NCBI GenBank assembly: GCA_963732765.1
Contig: CAVTAS010000008.1
Span: 806,001 to 870,000, forward strand
Length of the DNA stretch: 64,000 bases
DNA from: JANYHF01 sp963732765
GTDB lineage: Bacteria; Pseudomonadota; Alphaproteobacteria; Rhizobiales; Hyphomicrobiaceae
Direction: 5' to 3'
Of this stretch, positions 1 to 8,298 are shown piece after piece. Position numbers and translations under genes: made by a program. The notes under the pieces are model-generated. The model made no database searches and was not told where the DNA came from. It saw nothing but the letters and a program-made list of their open reading frames with translations. Position 1 is the stretch's first letter. Every line of letters begins with the position of its first letter.

Positions 1-1316
1 ATGCCGCGATCATCGCCTTCACGCTGGAGCACGGCGAGGCCAAGGTGTTGCTGGCCGACCGCGAGTTTCAAGCCACCATCAAGCCGGCGCTGGCGCTGCT
101 GAAGAACCCACCGCTGGTGATCGACGTCGCCGACGCCGAAGCGCCCGGTGCGCCCTCGATCGGCGCAATCGAGTATGAGCAGCTACTGGCCGAAGGCGAT
201 CCCAGCTTTCAGCCGCCCGGCATCGAGGACGAATGGGACCCGATCTGCCTGCTCTACACCTCCGGCACCACCGGCAACCCCAAGGGCGTGGTCTACAGCC
301 ATCGCGGCGCGCATCTGGGAGCGCTCGCCAACGCGCACATGCTGCAGATCGATCACAACAGCCGTTACTTGTGGACGCTGCCGATGTTCCACTGCTCGGG
401 CTGGACCTTTACCTGGGCGGTGACGGCGGGGGCGGGCACGCATGTGATTTTGCGCAAAGTCGATCCGGCGCGCGTATTCGCGCTGATCGAGGAGCATAAG
501 GTGACGCATATGTGCGGCGCGCCGACGGTGCTGAACATGCTGGCGAATGCACCGGCCGAGGTGCGCCGGCCGTTGCCCGGCAAGGTCAAACTCACCACCG
601 GTGGCGCCGCGCCACCATCCTCCGTGCTCGCTGCAATGGAGGCGCTGGGCTTCGACGTGCAGCACGGTTACGGCCTCACCGAGACTTACGGCCCCTCGAC
701 CTTCTGCTACCAGATGCCGGAATGGCGCGCTGGCCCCGATCAGGCGCGCTTCGACCTCATGACTCGCCAAGGGCTGCCGTTCGTCGTCACCGAGGACGTC
801 ATGGTGGCGGACCCTTTGACCATGCAACCAGTGCCGCGCGATGGGGCGACCATCGGCGAGATCATGATGCGCGGGCATGCCGTCATGAAGGGCTATCTCA
901 AGAATGCGGCGGCAACGGACGAATCCTTCGCGGGCGGCTACTTCCACTCCGGCGATCTGGGCGTGATGTATGCGGACGGTTCAATCGCGGTCAAGGACCG
1001 CTCCAAGGACGTGATCATTTCGGGCGGCGAGAACATCTCGTCGCTGGAAGTGGAGGAGATCCTGTTCCGGCACCCGAAAGTGTTGGAAGCCGCCGTGGTG
1101 GCGCGCCCGGATACCCATTGGGGCGAGACGCCCTGCGCGTTCGTCACCTTGAAACCGGGGGTGGAAGCGAACTCCGAGGAGATCATCGCCTTCTGCAGGG
1201 ACAATATGGCCAAGTTCAAGGTGCCCAAGCACGTGGTGTTCGGCGCGCTGCCCAAGACCAGCACGGGCAAGGTGCAGAAGTTTGTGCTCCGTGAGCGGAC
1301 GAAAGAACTGAAGTAG
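1..1316 (+). CDS. Acyl-CoA synthetase, AMP-binding family (5' end outside window)
   Basis: The reading frame is open from base 3, so the N-terminal part (roughly 120 residues of a ~545-residue family) lies before the window. The enzyme activates a carboxylic acid with ATP to an acyl-adenylate and then forms an acyl-CoA thioester. Visible motifs in order are the phosphate-binding loop YTSGTTGNPKGV (about base 255), GYGLTETYGP, the A8 hinge region YFHSGDLG...KDRSKDVIISGGENIS, and the C-terminal KTSTGKVQKF with the catalytic lysine. The motif style is that of short/medium-chain or methylthiopropionate-type acyl-CoA ligases, but the acid substrate cannot be read from the sequence. It is followed by a large palindromic repeat, not by another gene on the same strand. 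Confidence 0.93.
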   Translation, partial: AAIIAFTLEHGEAKVLLADREFQATIKPALALLKNPPLVIDVADAEAPGAPSIGAIEYEQLLAEGDPSFQPPGIEDEWDPICLLYTSGTTGNPKGVVYSHRGAHLGALANAHMLQIDHNSRYLWTLPMFHCSGWTFTWAVTAGAGTHVILRKVDPARVFALIEEHKVTHMCGAPTVLNMLANAPAEVRRPLPGKVKLTTGGAAPPSSVLAAMEALGFDVQHGYGLTETYGPSTFCYQMPEWRAGPDQARFDLMTRQGLPFVVTEDVMVADPLTMQPVPRDGATIGEIMMRGHAVMKGYLKNAAATDESFAGGYFHSGDLGVMYADGSIAVKDRSKDVIISGGENISSLEVEEILFRHPKVLEAAVVARPDTHWGETPCAFVTLKPGVEANSEEIIAFCRDNMAKFKVPKHVVFGALPKTSTGKVQKFVLRERTKELK

Positions 1317-1322
1317 GTCCGC

Positions 1323-1545
1323 CCTCTCCCCTTCGCTTTTTCTGCGAAGGGGAGAGGAGACCGCGTCTCGCAGGCGCCATTTTGCGCCAACAGCCACGCG
1401 GTCGGTGAAGGGCAGCAGCTTGTAGCTCTGCCTTTGAGCCCTGTACGGAGCAAGCGGCTGCCCCTCACCTGTCGCTATCTCCCTCGCGCTGACGCGCTTC
1501 GGGGCGACATCCTCTCCCCTTCGCCGAAGAGGCGAAGGGGAGAGG
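1323..1545. repeat. Composite palindromic repeat, family A, copy 1
   Basis: Two outer hairpins with CCTCTCCCC...GGGGAGAGG arms (1323-1357 and 1511-1545) flank three internal stems: GACCGCGT/ACGCGGTC, a GGGCAGC-type stem, and TGTCGC/GCGACA. The same five-stem order is found at 8067-8275 (reverse orientation) and 59679-59887. It fills the gap between the convergent acyl-CoA synthetase and quinoprotein genes. No coding potential is seen. Confidence 0.85.
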
Positions 1546-1555
1546 AGCAGTGCCG

Positions 1556-3139
1556 TCACGGGGTCGCCGGCAGCCCCTTCAAAAACGCCTCCAGCGCCGC
1601 CGGCCCGCCGGGCAGTCCGGATATCCCGCCCGGTGGCGGCATCGGCTTGAGCGGTGCTTCACCCTTCAGTGAATGGATCAGCTTGGAAGTCGCAACGGCC
1701 TTCTGGTCGATCCAGCCGCGTTGCACCAGTTTGGCCCAGACCGCTTGCGGGGAGGGCGCACGGAAATCCTCGTGGCATTGGCCGCAGGCGGGACCCAGGC
1801 GCTGGTTGAACGCTGGCCAGGACGCGGGCGCGGAGGTGACGGCAATCGGCTCGGGCTTGCGGCGGCCATCGTTCGCCGCGCCCGCGCCGCTCAGCAACAC
1901 CATGACAGTGCGGTTCTTGTCCTCGGTGAACCAGATCTGCCCCTCGATGCCGGCGCTGATAGAGACCGGCGCGCCGCGCGGACGCACACCGGGGCGCTCG
2001 TCCCACCCATCCACCAGTTGGAACGGAAAGCCGGGCTGGGGCCCCCTGGGCGCGATCGGGCGTCCGTCTTTGGCGCGGTCGTAGGCGACGATGCGGTGGC
2101 CGGTCGAGCGATAGCCATGCAGGCTGACGATCAGCTTGCCTTGCAAAGGCGGGAACATCGCGCCGCGATAATACATCATGCCGAGCGGGGCCGAATGGGC
2201 AGGTACCAGCACGGCCGGGGCGGCGAATTTGGCGCAAGTCTTAAAGTAGCGCTCGTATCCAGGCACCACAGTATTGGCAGCGCAGTAGGGCCAGCCATAG
2301 TTAGCGCCCGGCGTGATCACGTTCAACTCTTCCGGCGGCAGATTTTCGGGCCGCAGATCGACATTGTTTTCGCCTTGTACGATCAGGCCCGAGACGTCGT
2401 TCACCGCCAGCGCCATGGAATTGCGCAGGCCCCATGCGATTGGCTTGAAGGACTTCTTCACGCCGCCCAGCTTGTCGAACTCCAGCAGCCAGAGCGCTGC
2501 TTCCGGACGCGCACTCTCTGCATCGGGGCAGGGAAACTGCACCGAGGCCAGTCGGTTTGGATTCGCCTCGCAACGGTCGCTGGACGCCCCGAAGTTCACC
2601 ACCAGGTTGCCATCGGGCTTGAAGGCGAAAGTTTTCAGCGGATGCCGTCCCGCCCCCGGCAGGCCATCCAAAACGATCTCCTTGGCAATCTTGGCCGCCT
2701 TGGGATCGAAGCGCCAGATCACGGTCGCTTCGCCGATGTAGACCTTGCCGTCCGGGCCGAGTGCAAGGCCATGCGGGCGGTCGAGGCCGGAGAGCAGCGT
2801 GGTGACGATGCGGCTGCCGTCCTCGCCGAGGCGGATTTCAATGAGGCGGCCAAGGTGCTTGTCCCAGCCGCCCATGTCGATGACCAGCAGCCGGCGCGGG
2901 CTGACCTCGATGACGCTGCGCGGCATGATGAGTTTGTCGGCGGGGCCAGCGACAATGCCCAGGCACGCCCACGGTGGCGTGGTGACCACGGCGCGCGGGA
3001 AGGGGCCGCACTTGCCGTTGGCGACGTAGTCGGAGCCGAAAGCACCGGGGCCTGGCGAGGCGGCAAGGGCCGGCGAGATCGCAACAAAAGATAGCGTGAC
3101 AAGCCCAAGCAGCCGCGCAAAACCATCAGCCAGACGCAT
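1556..3139 (-). CDS. Secreted sorbosone dehydrogenase-like quinoprotein with C-terminal cytochrome c motif
   Basis: About 527 residues. The start is placed at the ATG at 3139 because it is followed directly by a signal peptide (MRLADGFARLLGLV...ALA). The body resembles the soluble sugar/sorbosone dehydrogenase beta-propellers (segments such as DRPHGLALGPDGKVYIGEA, APLGMMYYRGAMFP, QIWFTEDKNRTVMVL), which normally bind PQQ and oxidise sugars or aldehydes in the periplasm. Near the C-terminus there is a c-type haem site CGQCH (about residues 452-456) and a later Met in KPMPPPGG that could be the axial ligand. Dehydrogenase and electron acceptor therefore seem to be in one chain. Substrate unknown. 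It runs convergent to the acyl-CoA synthetase and the gap is filled by repeat A1. Confidence 0.8.
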   Translation of the reverse strand: MRLADGFARLLGLVTLSFVAISPALAASPGPGAFGSDYVANGKCGPFPRAVVTTPPWACLGIVAGPADKLIMPRSVIEVSPRRLLVIDMGGWDKHLGRLIEIRLGEDGSRIVTTLLSGLDRPHGLALGPDGKVYIGEATVIWRFDPKAAKIAKEIVLDGLPGAGRHPLKTFAFKPDGNLVVNFGASSDRCEANPNRLASVQFPCPDAESARPEAALWLLEFDKLGGVKKSFKPIAWGLRNSMALAVNDVSGLIVQGENNVDLRPENLPPEELNVITPGANYGWPYCAANTVVPGYERYFKTCAKFAAPAVLVPAHSAPLGMMYYRGAMFPPLQGKLIVSLHGYRSTGHRIVAYDRAKDGRPIAPRGPQPGFPFQLVDGWDERPGVRPRGAPVSISAGIEGQIWFTEDKNRTVMVLLSGAGAANDGRRKPEPIAVTSAPASWPAFNQRLGPACGQCHEDFRAPSPQAVWAKLVQRGWIDQKAVATSKLIHSLKGEAPLKPMPPPGGISGLPGGPAALEAFLKGLPATP

Positions 3140-3169
3140 GATGCCAGTCACTCTCCGCAACAAAGCCCC

Positions 3170-3357
3170 GGGGACATGATGTTCATCTTCGCCCAAGAAG
3201 GTCTACGGGGATTTGCGTGGCGTCTTGCCGCGAACATGAGCTTCGTGTCCCCAGCATGCGGACGCCCGCAAGACTGGGGACACCAAGTTCATCGGCGGCA
3301 CGACGCCGGTTCCTGCAACAACGGCCAGCGACGGCCGCCGTTGAACATCATGTCCCC
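3170..3357. repeat. Nested inverted repeat with GGGGACA ends (family E variant)
   Basis: Outer arms GGGGACATGATGTTCA (3170-3185) and its exact reverse complement (3342-3357) enclose a second imperfect inverted repeat, GAACATGAGCTTCGTGTCCCC (from 3232) against GGGGACACCAAGTTCAT (to about 3292). GGGGACA or its complement thus occurs four times in 190 bases. The right outer arm contains the stop codon of surE. Ends resemble the GGGGACAG family at 27076, 32874 and 38429. Confidence 0.8.
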
Positions 3358-4112
3358 AGCGCCTTGCGCAGGCCCGACATCGTCGCCTCATGGGTCAGAT
3401 CGAGATGCAGCGGCGTCACCGAGATGTGCCCCTTGTGGATGGCCTCCAGGTCGGTGCCGGCACCCGGTGTCGCCCGATCGCGCGCCTCGTATCCGAGCCA
3501 GAAATAGCGTTGGCCGCGCCCGTCCATACGATCGACCACCGACCACAAGGCCTCTTCGTCCATGCATTGCCGGGTCACGACGGACGGCAATGTGGTCTCG
3601 GGCGTGCGGTCGGGGAAGTTGATGTTGATCAGCACATTTGCGGGCCAGCCCGCCGCCATCAGGCGCGTGACAAGAGCTGGGCCGTGCTTGACGGGCGTCT
3701 CCCAATGGGCTGCGGCGGCCGCCCGTCCCGGGAACGACAGGCTCATGGCGATCGACGGTACGCCCAACAGCGTACCCTCGATGGCGCCCGCAATGGTGCC
3801 GGAATAGGTGACATCGGTGGCCGCGTTCTCGCCGTGGTTGACGCCCGAAAGTACCAGGTCCGGCTTCATCGGCATCAGGTGTTTGACGGCCATGATGACA
3901 CAATCGGTTGGTGTGCCACGCACGGAATAGAGGCGTTCGCCCAGCGTTTTGCAACGCAGCGGCTCATGCAACGTGAGCGAATGGGCGGTGCCGGACTGGT
4001 CAGTCTCGGGCGCGACGCACCAGACGTCGTCGCTGAGGGCTGCCGCGATCTGCTGCAGCACGCCGAAGCCCGCCGCGTTGATGCCGTCGTCGTTGGTTAG
4101 TAGAATACGCAT
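3348..4112 (-). CDS. surE: 5'/3'-nucleotidase SurE
   Basis: 254 residues starting at ATG 4112 with MRILLTNDDG, whose two Asp (8, 9) bind the divalent metal. Ser40 in APETDQSGTAHS and Asn92 in SGVNHGEN complete the metal site. SurE dephosphorylates nucleoside 5'- and 3'-monophosphates and short polyphosphate in the cytoplasm. In alphaproteobacteria it is commonly next to serS, scpAB and tat genes, as here in the wider block. The last residues and the TGA stop lie inside a palindromic repeat arm, so the C-terminus was reshaped by the repeat. Divergent from the TerB-like gene; the 174-base gap must hold both promoters. Confidence 0.95.
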   Translation of the reverse strand: MRILLTNDDGINAAGFGVLQQIAAALSDDVWCVAPETDQSGTAHSLTLHEPLRCKTLGERLYSVRGTPTDCVIMAVKHLMPMKPDLVLSGVNHGENAATDVTYSGTIAGAIEGTLLGVPSIAMSLSFPGRAAAAAHWETPVKHGPALVTRLMAAGWPANVLININFPDRTPETTLPSVVTRQCMDEEALWSVVDRMDGRGQRYFWLGYEARDRATPGAGTDLEAIHKGHISVTPLHLDLTHEATMSGLRKALGT

Positions 4113-4286
4113 GTTGTAGAGTGTATCTGGTAAGGGCGCCCTTTTGAACCCCCGGCGACGCCGCATCGACAAACCGGCGTCAACCGATTGTTGATCCTGT
4201 TCCGCGACGGCGCCGGCTCAGGTAAGGTGCCTGGAACGGCTGTTGCGCTATACCCGACTTCGTGTTTCGAACCGGCAGGGGAAACC

Positions 4287-4838
4287 ATGGCCATTCTCGG
4301 AGTGATTGCCGCGCTGATCGGGGCGGTGAGTTTCGCGCTCTGGCGCCTCAATTCGGCGGCCGATGCTGTGCGCAATCTCAGCGGCGCCGCCGAAGATGCG
4401 CATGGTCTGTGGCGGCGGTTCACGTGGCGGCGCAAGCTCGCCAAAGACCGGCTGGAGTTGATCAAGGACCCGCGCGAAGCGGCCGCCGGCATGTTGGTGG
4501 CTGTGGCGCAGATGGACGGAGCACTGACGGCCGGCGAACAGGTGGCGCTGGTCGCCGAATTCCGCAAGACATTCGAGATGACAGAGCCTCAGGCGCAGGA
4601 GTTGTTGGCTCGCTCGCGCTGGTCGGTTGGCGAAGTCCGCGATCTTGACCGCTGCCTGTTCAAGCTCGGGCTGTTGCTGGACGTGGAGCAGAAACGCGAC
4701 GCCCTTAACCTGATGGAGCGTACCGCCAGCCGTCGAAGGCGTGCCCAGCCCGTCGCTGCGGTCGTCGCTGGACAAATACGCCCGTACTTTGAAACCTTGA
4801 GACGGGAAGATTTTACAACCGCCCCCGTTGTTGCCTAG
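4287..4838 (+). CDS. TerB-like membrane-anchored protein
   Basis: 183 residues. The start ATG at 4287 gives an N-terminal hydrophobic helix (MAILGVIAALIGAVSFALW) followed by a basic linker and an all-helical domain with a TerB/DjlA-like acidic motif (VAQMDGALTAGEQVALV), then a second helical repeat. TerB folds bind metal or act as interaction modules; no enzymatic residue is recognisable. It is divergent from surE and followed 32 bases later by a small secreted protein. Function unknown; family assignment rests on the motif pattern only. Confidence 0.65.
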   Translation: MAILGVIAALIGAVSFALWRLNSAADAVRNLSGAAEDAHGLWRRFTWRRKLAKDRLELIKDPREAAAGMLVAVAQMDGALTAGEQVALVAEFRKTFEMTEPQAQELLARSRWSVGEVRDLDRCLFKLGLLLDVEQKRDALNLMERTASRRRRAQPVAAVVAGQIRPYFETLRREDFTTAPVVA

Positions 4839-4870
4839 AGTGCGACAGGCAACTCATGGGGAGCTGACAC

Positions 4871-5167
4871 ATGAAAACATCTCTGAAGGTTTCGGCGCTG
4901 GTTGTGGCGATGGTTCTCGGGGCACCGAGCGTTGAGGCGGCTTGCGTTACCAAAGGCGCAATCGCGACCTCGGGCGACGCCAAATCGGCCAAGTGGTTTG
5001 CGCTGGAGACCATGGTGCAGGCGGTAAGCTGGGGCCTCTGGCCTGGGTTCGTCGCCACCAACAAGGTCGCCGGCTACAAGATCACCGGCGAGAAGTACAG
5101 CTGCAAGCCGGACGCCGGCGGCGTCACCTGCCAGGGCCGCGCGACGTTCTGCAAGACCAGCGGGTAA
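4871..5167 (+). CDS. Small secreted hypothetical protein
   Basis: 98 residues with a clear signal peptide (MKTSLKVSALVVAMVLGAPSV, cleavage near VEA|AC). The mature part of about 75 residues has four Cys (ACVTK, YSCKP, VTCQG, TFCKT), which could form two disulfides in the periplasm. A GGGGAGCTG ribosome site precedes the ATG. I do not recognise the family. It is downstream of the TerB-like gene on the same strand and upstream of a perfect palindrome (5189-5258). Confidence 0.7.
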   Translation: MKTSLKVSALVVAMVLGAPSVEAACVTKGAIATSGDAKSAKWFALETMVQAVSWGLWPGFVATNKVAGYKITGEKYSCKPDAGGVTCQGRATFCKTSG

Positions 5168-5188
5168 TTTTCCGCACCAATCTGAGCC

Positions 5189-5258
5189 GTAGGGGCGGTT
5201 TGCGGCCGCCCTCGGGCAGCGGGTCCGTTGCACGAGGGCGGCCGCAAACCGCCCCTAC
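5189..5258. repeat. GTAGGGGCG palindrome, family C, copy 1
   Basis: A perfect 26-base inverted repeat: arm 5189-5214 begins GTAGGGGCGGTTTGCGGC and is matched exactly by 5233-5258, with an 18-base loop. There is no T-tract, so it is not a standard terminator. Related copies at 22634-22721 and 34347-34410 share the GTAGGGGCG ends but differ inside. Confidence 0.85.
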
Positions 5259-5401
5259 CGACACCATGCGTGCGCACAGAACAGATTAGGTTTCCATTAT
5301 CCAATCCCGTGCAAATACGCGCTTTCCCGGCCACCTCTCATTGTATCTCAACCTCCGCACCCCATATTCGGGGCACTGACACCATATCGGAGGGCTGACC
5401 C

Positions 5402-7219
5402 ATGCTTGGCGTGCTCCTGGGCTTTCTGGCGGTTCTGCTCGGACTCTGGCTCATGGTGTGGCGGCGGCGCGTTCCCGATCCCACCACATTGCCCGCAACC
5501 ACCGGCAAGGGCGGCGAAATTCGGCCGAGCCCACTGTTAGGTTTGCTCGGCAACATCAGTCCACGCCTCATCGGCCTGCTCAGTCTGTTGACCGGCCTGT
5601 TCCTGCTGGCCCAGACCTCCTACGTCTTCGTCGACGGCAACAAGGTCGGTCACCTCAAGCGCATCTACGCCACCCAGCAGCTCGAACCCGGCCATGTGAT
5701 TGCGCTGGGCAATCAGCAGGGCCCGCAGGCGCGCGTGCTGGGGCCGGGCTTCCACTTCCTGCCGCTGGTGCGTGTGCTTTATGAGATCGAGGAACTCGAC
5801 CTGGTCGAGATTCCGAACGGCCAGTACGGCGAGATCACCACCACCGACGGCGCGCCGATGCCCGAGGGTATGTTCATCGCGCCGCTGATCCCCGACGACA
5901 AGCTCGCTGGCATGCTGGACGCCGAGACCTACCTGACGCAGGGCGGCTATCGTGGCCCGCAGGAGACCGTGCTCAAGCCGGGCCTCTACCGCATCAATCG
6001 CTATCTGTTCAACGTCCGTACCCATCCCACTGAGACCTCGGCGACGCTCATTCCGGCCGGCAGCGTCGGCGTGGTCAAGAGCAACGTCACGCGGCCCGGC
6101 TCACATTGCGTCGAGCAGGAGGTGAAAGCCTCGGCCGAGCTTGGCATCGTCGGCGCGCTGTCGGTCCCGCTGGTTCCCACCGGCTGCACCGGCATCTGGC
6201 GCGAACCGCTGCTGCCGGGCGCCTACTACCTCAACCGCAACGCCTACGAAGTGACGCTGGTCGACACCCGCGTGCAGACCTGGGATTTCAAGGGCGGCTT
6301 CACCAAGCGCTTTATCGATCTCTCGGTCGACCAGCAGGGCAACATCAAGCAGAACGAGCGCTCCGAGGACCATCCTGCGCTCGACACAGCCGCCGACCGC
6401 GCGGTGTTCCTGAAGGTGGAAGGCTGGGACATCCCGCAGGAATTGCGCGTGCTGGTGCAGGTGAGCCCGAAGAACGCCCCGATCGTGGTCGGCGCCGTCG
6501 GCGGGCTGGACGAGGTGCGCACGCGCATCCTCATCCCGGTCATCCGCTCGATCGTGCGCAATGTCGCCGGCTCGGAGCTGACGCTCAACGACCCCAAGGA
6601 CCCGACCAAAAAGGTGCATCGTTCCACCCGCGCGCTCGACCTGATCGAGAACCGCGAGGCGCTTGAGCAGACCATCGAGGTGCTGGTGAAACGCGAAGGC
6701 CTGAAGGCGGGCGTCGATATCCAGCAGATCCGCCTCGGCGAGCCGGCCATCCCGCCCGAGCTGTTGGTATCGCGGCTGCGCGAGCAGCTGGCCGACCAGC
6801 TCTCCAAAGCTTACGAGCGCGAGACGGCCGCGCAGGTCAAACGCATCGAGACCGAGCAGGCGCGCTCTACCGCCAACGAGCAGACGCGCCTGGTGGAAAG
6901 CCAGATCGCCGTGAAGGTGGCCAACCAGCGCGAGGAAGAGCGGGCAGCCCTCGGCCGGGCCGAACGGCAGTATCTGGAAGCGCTGGCCACCGGCCAGAAG
7001 GCGCAAGCCGAAGTGCTGGGCCAGGACCGTGTGGCCATGCTGCAGGGCCTGGAAAAGATCCTGGCCTCGCTGGAGCGCAAGCCCGAACTGGTCGCGCTGG
7101 TCGGCAAACTGGTGCCGAACACGGTGGTCGGCGGCGGGAGCGGGCTTGAGGGCGCGGCCGCGATATTGGGCAACGCGCTGGGTGGCGGTGCAGCGGCCAA
7201 GACGGAGAAGGCGCCGTAG
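5402..7219 (+). CDS. SPFH/band-7 (flotillin-like) membrane protein
   Basis: 605 residues. Two hydrophobic segments at the N-terminus (about residues 1-20 and 56-74) are followed by a prohibitin/band-7 region (residues ~100-430, e.g. LGPGFHFLPLVRVLYEIEELDLVEIP) and then a long charged coiled coil rich in E, R, Q and A (about 470-560, e.g. KRIETEQARSTANEQTRLVE). The tail is Gly/Ala-rich. Such proteins assemble into rings or scaffolds in the inner membrane and often recruit proteases; the partner is not evident here because no NfeD or protease gene is adjacent. It is monocistronic, convergent with vapBC. Confidence 0.85.
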   Translation: MLGVLLGFLAVLLGLWLMVWRRRVPDPTTLPATTGKGGEIRPSPLLGLLGNISPRLIGLLSLLTGLFLLAQTSYVFVDGNKVGHLKRIYATQQLEPGHVIALGNQQGPQARVLGPGFHFLPLVRVLYEIEELDLVEIPNGQYGEITTTDGAPMPEGMFIAPLIPDDKLAGMLDAETYLTQGGYRGPQETVLKPGLYRINRYLFNVRTHPTETSATLIPAGSVGVVKSNVTRPGSHCVEQEVKASAELGIVGALSVPLVPTGCTGIWREPLLPGAYYLNRNAYEVTLVDTRVQTWDFKGGFTKRFIDLSVDQQGNIKQNERSEDHPALDTAADRAVFLKVEGWDIPQELRVLVQVSPKNAPIVVGAVGGLDEVRTRILIPVIRSIVRNVAGSELTLNDPKDPTKKVHRSTRALDLIENREALEQTIEVLVKREGLKAGVDIQQIRLGEPAIPPELLVSRLREQLADQLSKAYERETAAQVKRIETEQARSTANEQTRLVESQIAVKVANQREEERAALGRAERQYLEALATGQKAQAEVLGQDRVAMLQGLEKILASLERKPELVALVGKLVPNTVVGGGSGLEGAAAILGNALGGGAAAKTEKAP

Positions 7220-7245
7220 GGTGCAGTGCCAGCTGTTTCTTCACG

Positions 7246-7294
7246 CCGTATTGCATCGCCGGCGCCAGCCATCAACCCCGGTGGCGCAATACGG
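7246..7294. terminator. Hairpin between convergent SPFH and vapC genes
   Basis: CCGTATTGC (7246-7254) pairs with GCAATACGG (7286-7294), with a further CGCC/GGCG pairing inside. It lies between two convergent genes and could end transcription from either side, although there is no T-tract. Confidence 0.4.
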
Positions 7295-7311
7295 CTACGG
7301 CCTATTGCGCC

Positions 7312-7734
7312 CTACGGCGTTGCCTTGTCCTGCCAGTTGACCAGCAACAGTCCTTTGACGCGCTTGAACTCACTGACGTTGCGCGTCACAAGCGTCAGGC
7401 CACGATTAAGGGCCTGTCCCGCGATCAAAATGTCGTAGGGACCGATGGGTGTTCCGGCGAAGTCAAGGGTCGCGCGAATTCGGCCTGCACACGCTGCGTC
7501 CGTGTCGCTCAGCGCAATCACGTCCTTTACCAACTTAAGGAAGTCCTTGAGGTCAGCCTGCGCGGAATCTATTCGTGCGCTTTTGCCAATCCCATATTCC
7601 AGTTCGAATAAGACAATGCTGGGCACGACGATTGTGTTGCCCTTGCCGCGCGCCTTTTCGAACCTTTTGCGAACTTTCGCATCGCCCTTGATCGCGGCAA
7701 TGATAACATTGGTGTCGAGCGCGAATGTGGTCAA
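7312..7734 (-). CDS. vapC: VapC-like PIN-domain toxin
   Basis: 140 residues. PIN-domain acidic positions are visible: Asp in FALDTNVI near the N-terminus, Glu in VLFELEYG, and Asp in GTPIGPYDILIAGQA. VapC toxins are Mg-dependent endoribonucleases that cut tRNA or rRNA when released from their antitoxin. The gene overlaps the end of the vapB-like gene by 4 bases (7731-7734), the usual arrangement for coupled toxin-antitoxin translation. The C-terminus LVTRNVSEFKRVKGLLLVNW is typical of the family. Confidence 0.92.
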   Translation of the reverse strand: MTTFALDTNVIIAAIKGDAKVRKRFEKARGKGNTIVVPSIVLFELEYGIGKSARIDSAQADLKDFLKLVKDVIALSDTDAACAGRIRATLDFAGTPIGPYDILIAGQALNRGLTLVTRNVSEFKRVKGLLLVNWQDKATP

Positions 7735-7973
7735 TCGAACATATCCCCGGTCTCGTCATCGGGCATCGGCGGTTGGTTGCGCTCTAAATCGACCGGACCT
7801 CGGGCATCGATGGCAGTCCAGATCTCGTCCAGGCTTTGAGGGATCGGCTCAAGCAACAGTCCACCCTCGACCGCGCGGATGCGCACTTCCTTTCCGGGCA
7901 AGCGGAATTGCTTGGGTAGCCGCACCGCCTGGCTGCGACCGCTCATGAAGATTTTTCCGGTGGCCGTGGGCAT
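7731..7973 (-). CDS. vapB: VapB-like antitoxin, AbrB/SpoVT type
   Basis: 80 residues. The N-terminal KIFMSGRSQAVRLPKQFRL is the signature of the swapped-hairpin AbrB DNA-binding domain of VapB antitoxins. The acidic C-terminal tail (PMPDDETGDMFD) is the expected toxin-binding segment. Start ATG 7973 is preferred over the internal ATG at 7946 because it keeps the full DNA-binding motif. Antitoxins of this type repress their own promoter, and a palindrome lies just upstream. Confidence 0.9.
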   Translation of the reverse strand: MPTATGKIFMSGRSQAVRLPKQFRLPGKEVRIRAVEGGLLLEPIPQSLDEIWTAIDARGPVDLERNQPPMPDDETGDMFD

Positions 7974-7984
7974 GGAGCACCTCG

Positions 7985-8022
7985 CTGGATTTGGTAGTAC
8001 CAGTGATATATATCAAATCCAG
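7985..8022 (-). promoter_or_regulatory. Candidate vapBC operator/promoter
   Basis: CTGGATTT (7985-7992) and AAATCCAG (8015-8022) form an inverted repeat that encloses the perfect AT-rich palindrome GATATATATC (8005-8014). It lies 12-50 bases upstream of the vapB start, where an AbrB-type autoregulatory operator and a -10 box are expected. Functional assignment is inference. Confidence 0.5.
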
Positions 8023-8066
8023 CGCCGCCGGTCAAACCATCATGTTGCCGGCGGTCCTTGTCTTCT

Positions 8067-8275
8067 CCTCTCCCCCGTCTTCGGGGGAGAGGATGTCGCC
8101 CGAGCGCAAAGCGCGAGGAGAAAGCGACAGGTGAGGGGCAGGTGCATGCTCCGTACCGGTGGTGAGAAGGGTACGGAGCAAGTCCCTGCCCCTCACCGAC
8201 CGCGTGGCTCTCCGCGCTGAAACGCGCTGCGAGACGCGGTCTCCTCTCCCCTCGCTGAAAAAGCGAGGGGAGAGG
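8067..8275. repeat. Composite palindromic repeat, family A, copy 2 (reverse orientation)
   Basis: Outer hairpins CCTCTCCCCC...GGGGGAGAGG (8067-8092) and CCTCTCCCCTCGCTG...GCGAGGGGAGAGG (8243-8275). Internal stems: TGTCGC/GCGACA, GGTGAGGGGCAG/CTGCCCCTCACC (itself containing GCTCCGTAC/GTACGGAGC) and GACCGCGT/ACGCGGTC. Order is the reverse complement of copy 1. It lies between the divergent vapBC promoter side and the end of serS. Confidence 0.87.
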
Positions 8276-8298
8276 AGGTCCCGGCCGCGCCGGCTTTC

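Noticed and set aside
5189..5258. Palindrome C1 as a rho-independent terminator
   Set aside because: No T-tract follows on either strand and the same sequence family is found inside operons and promoters.
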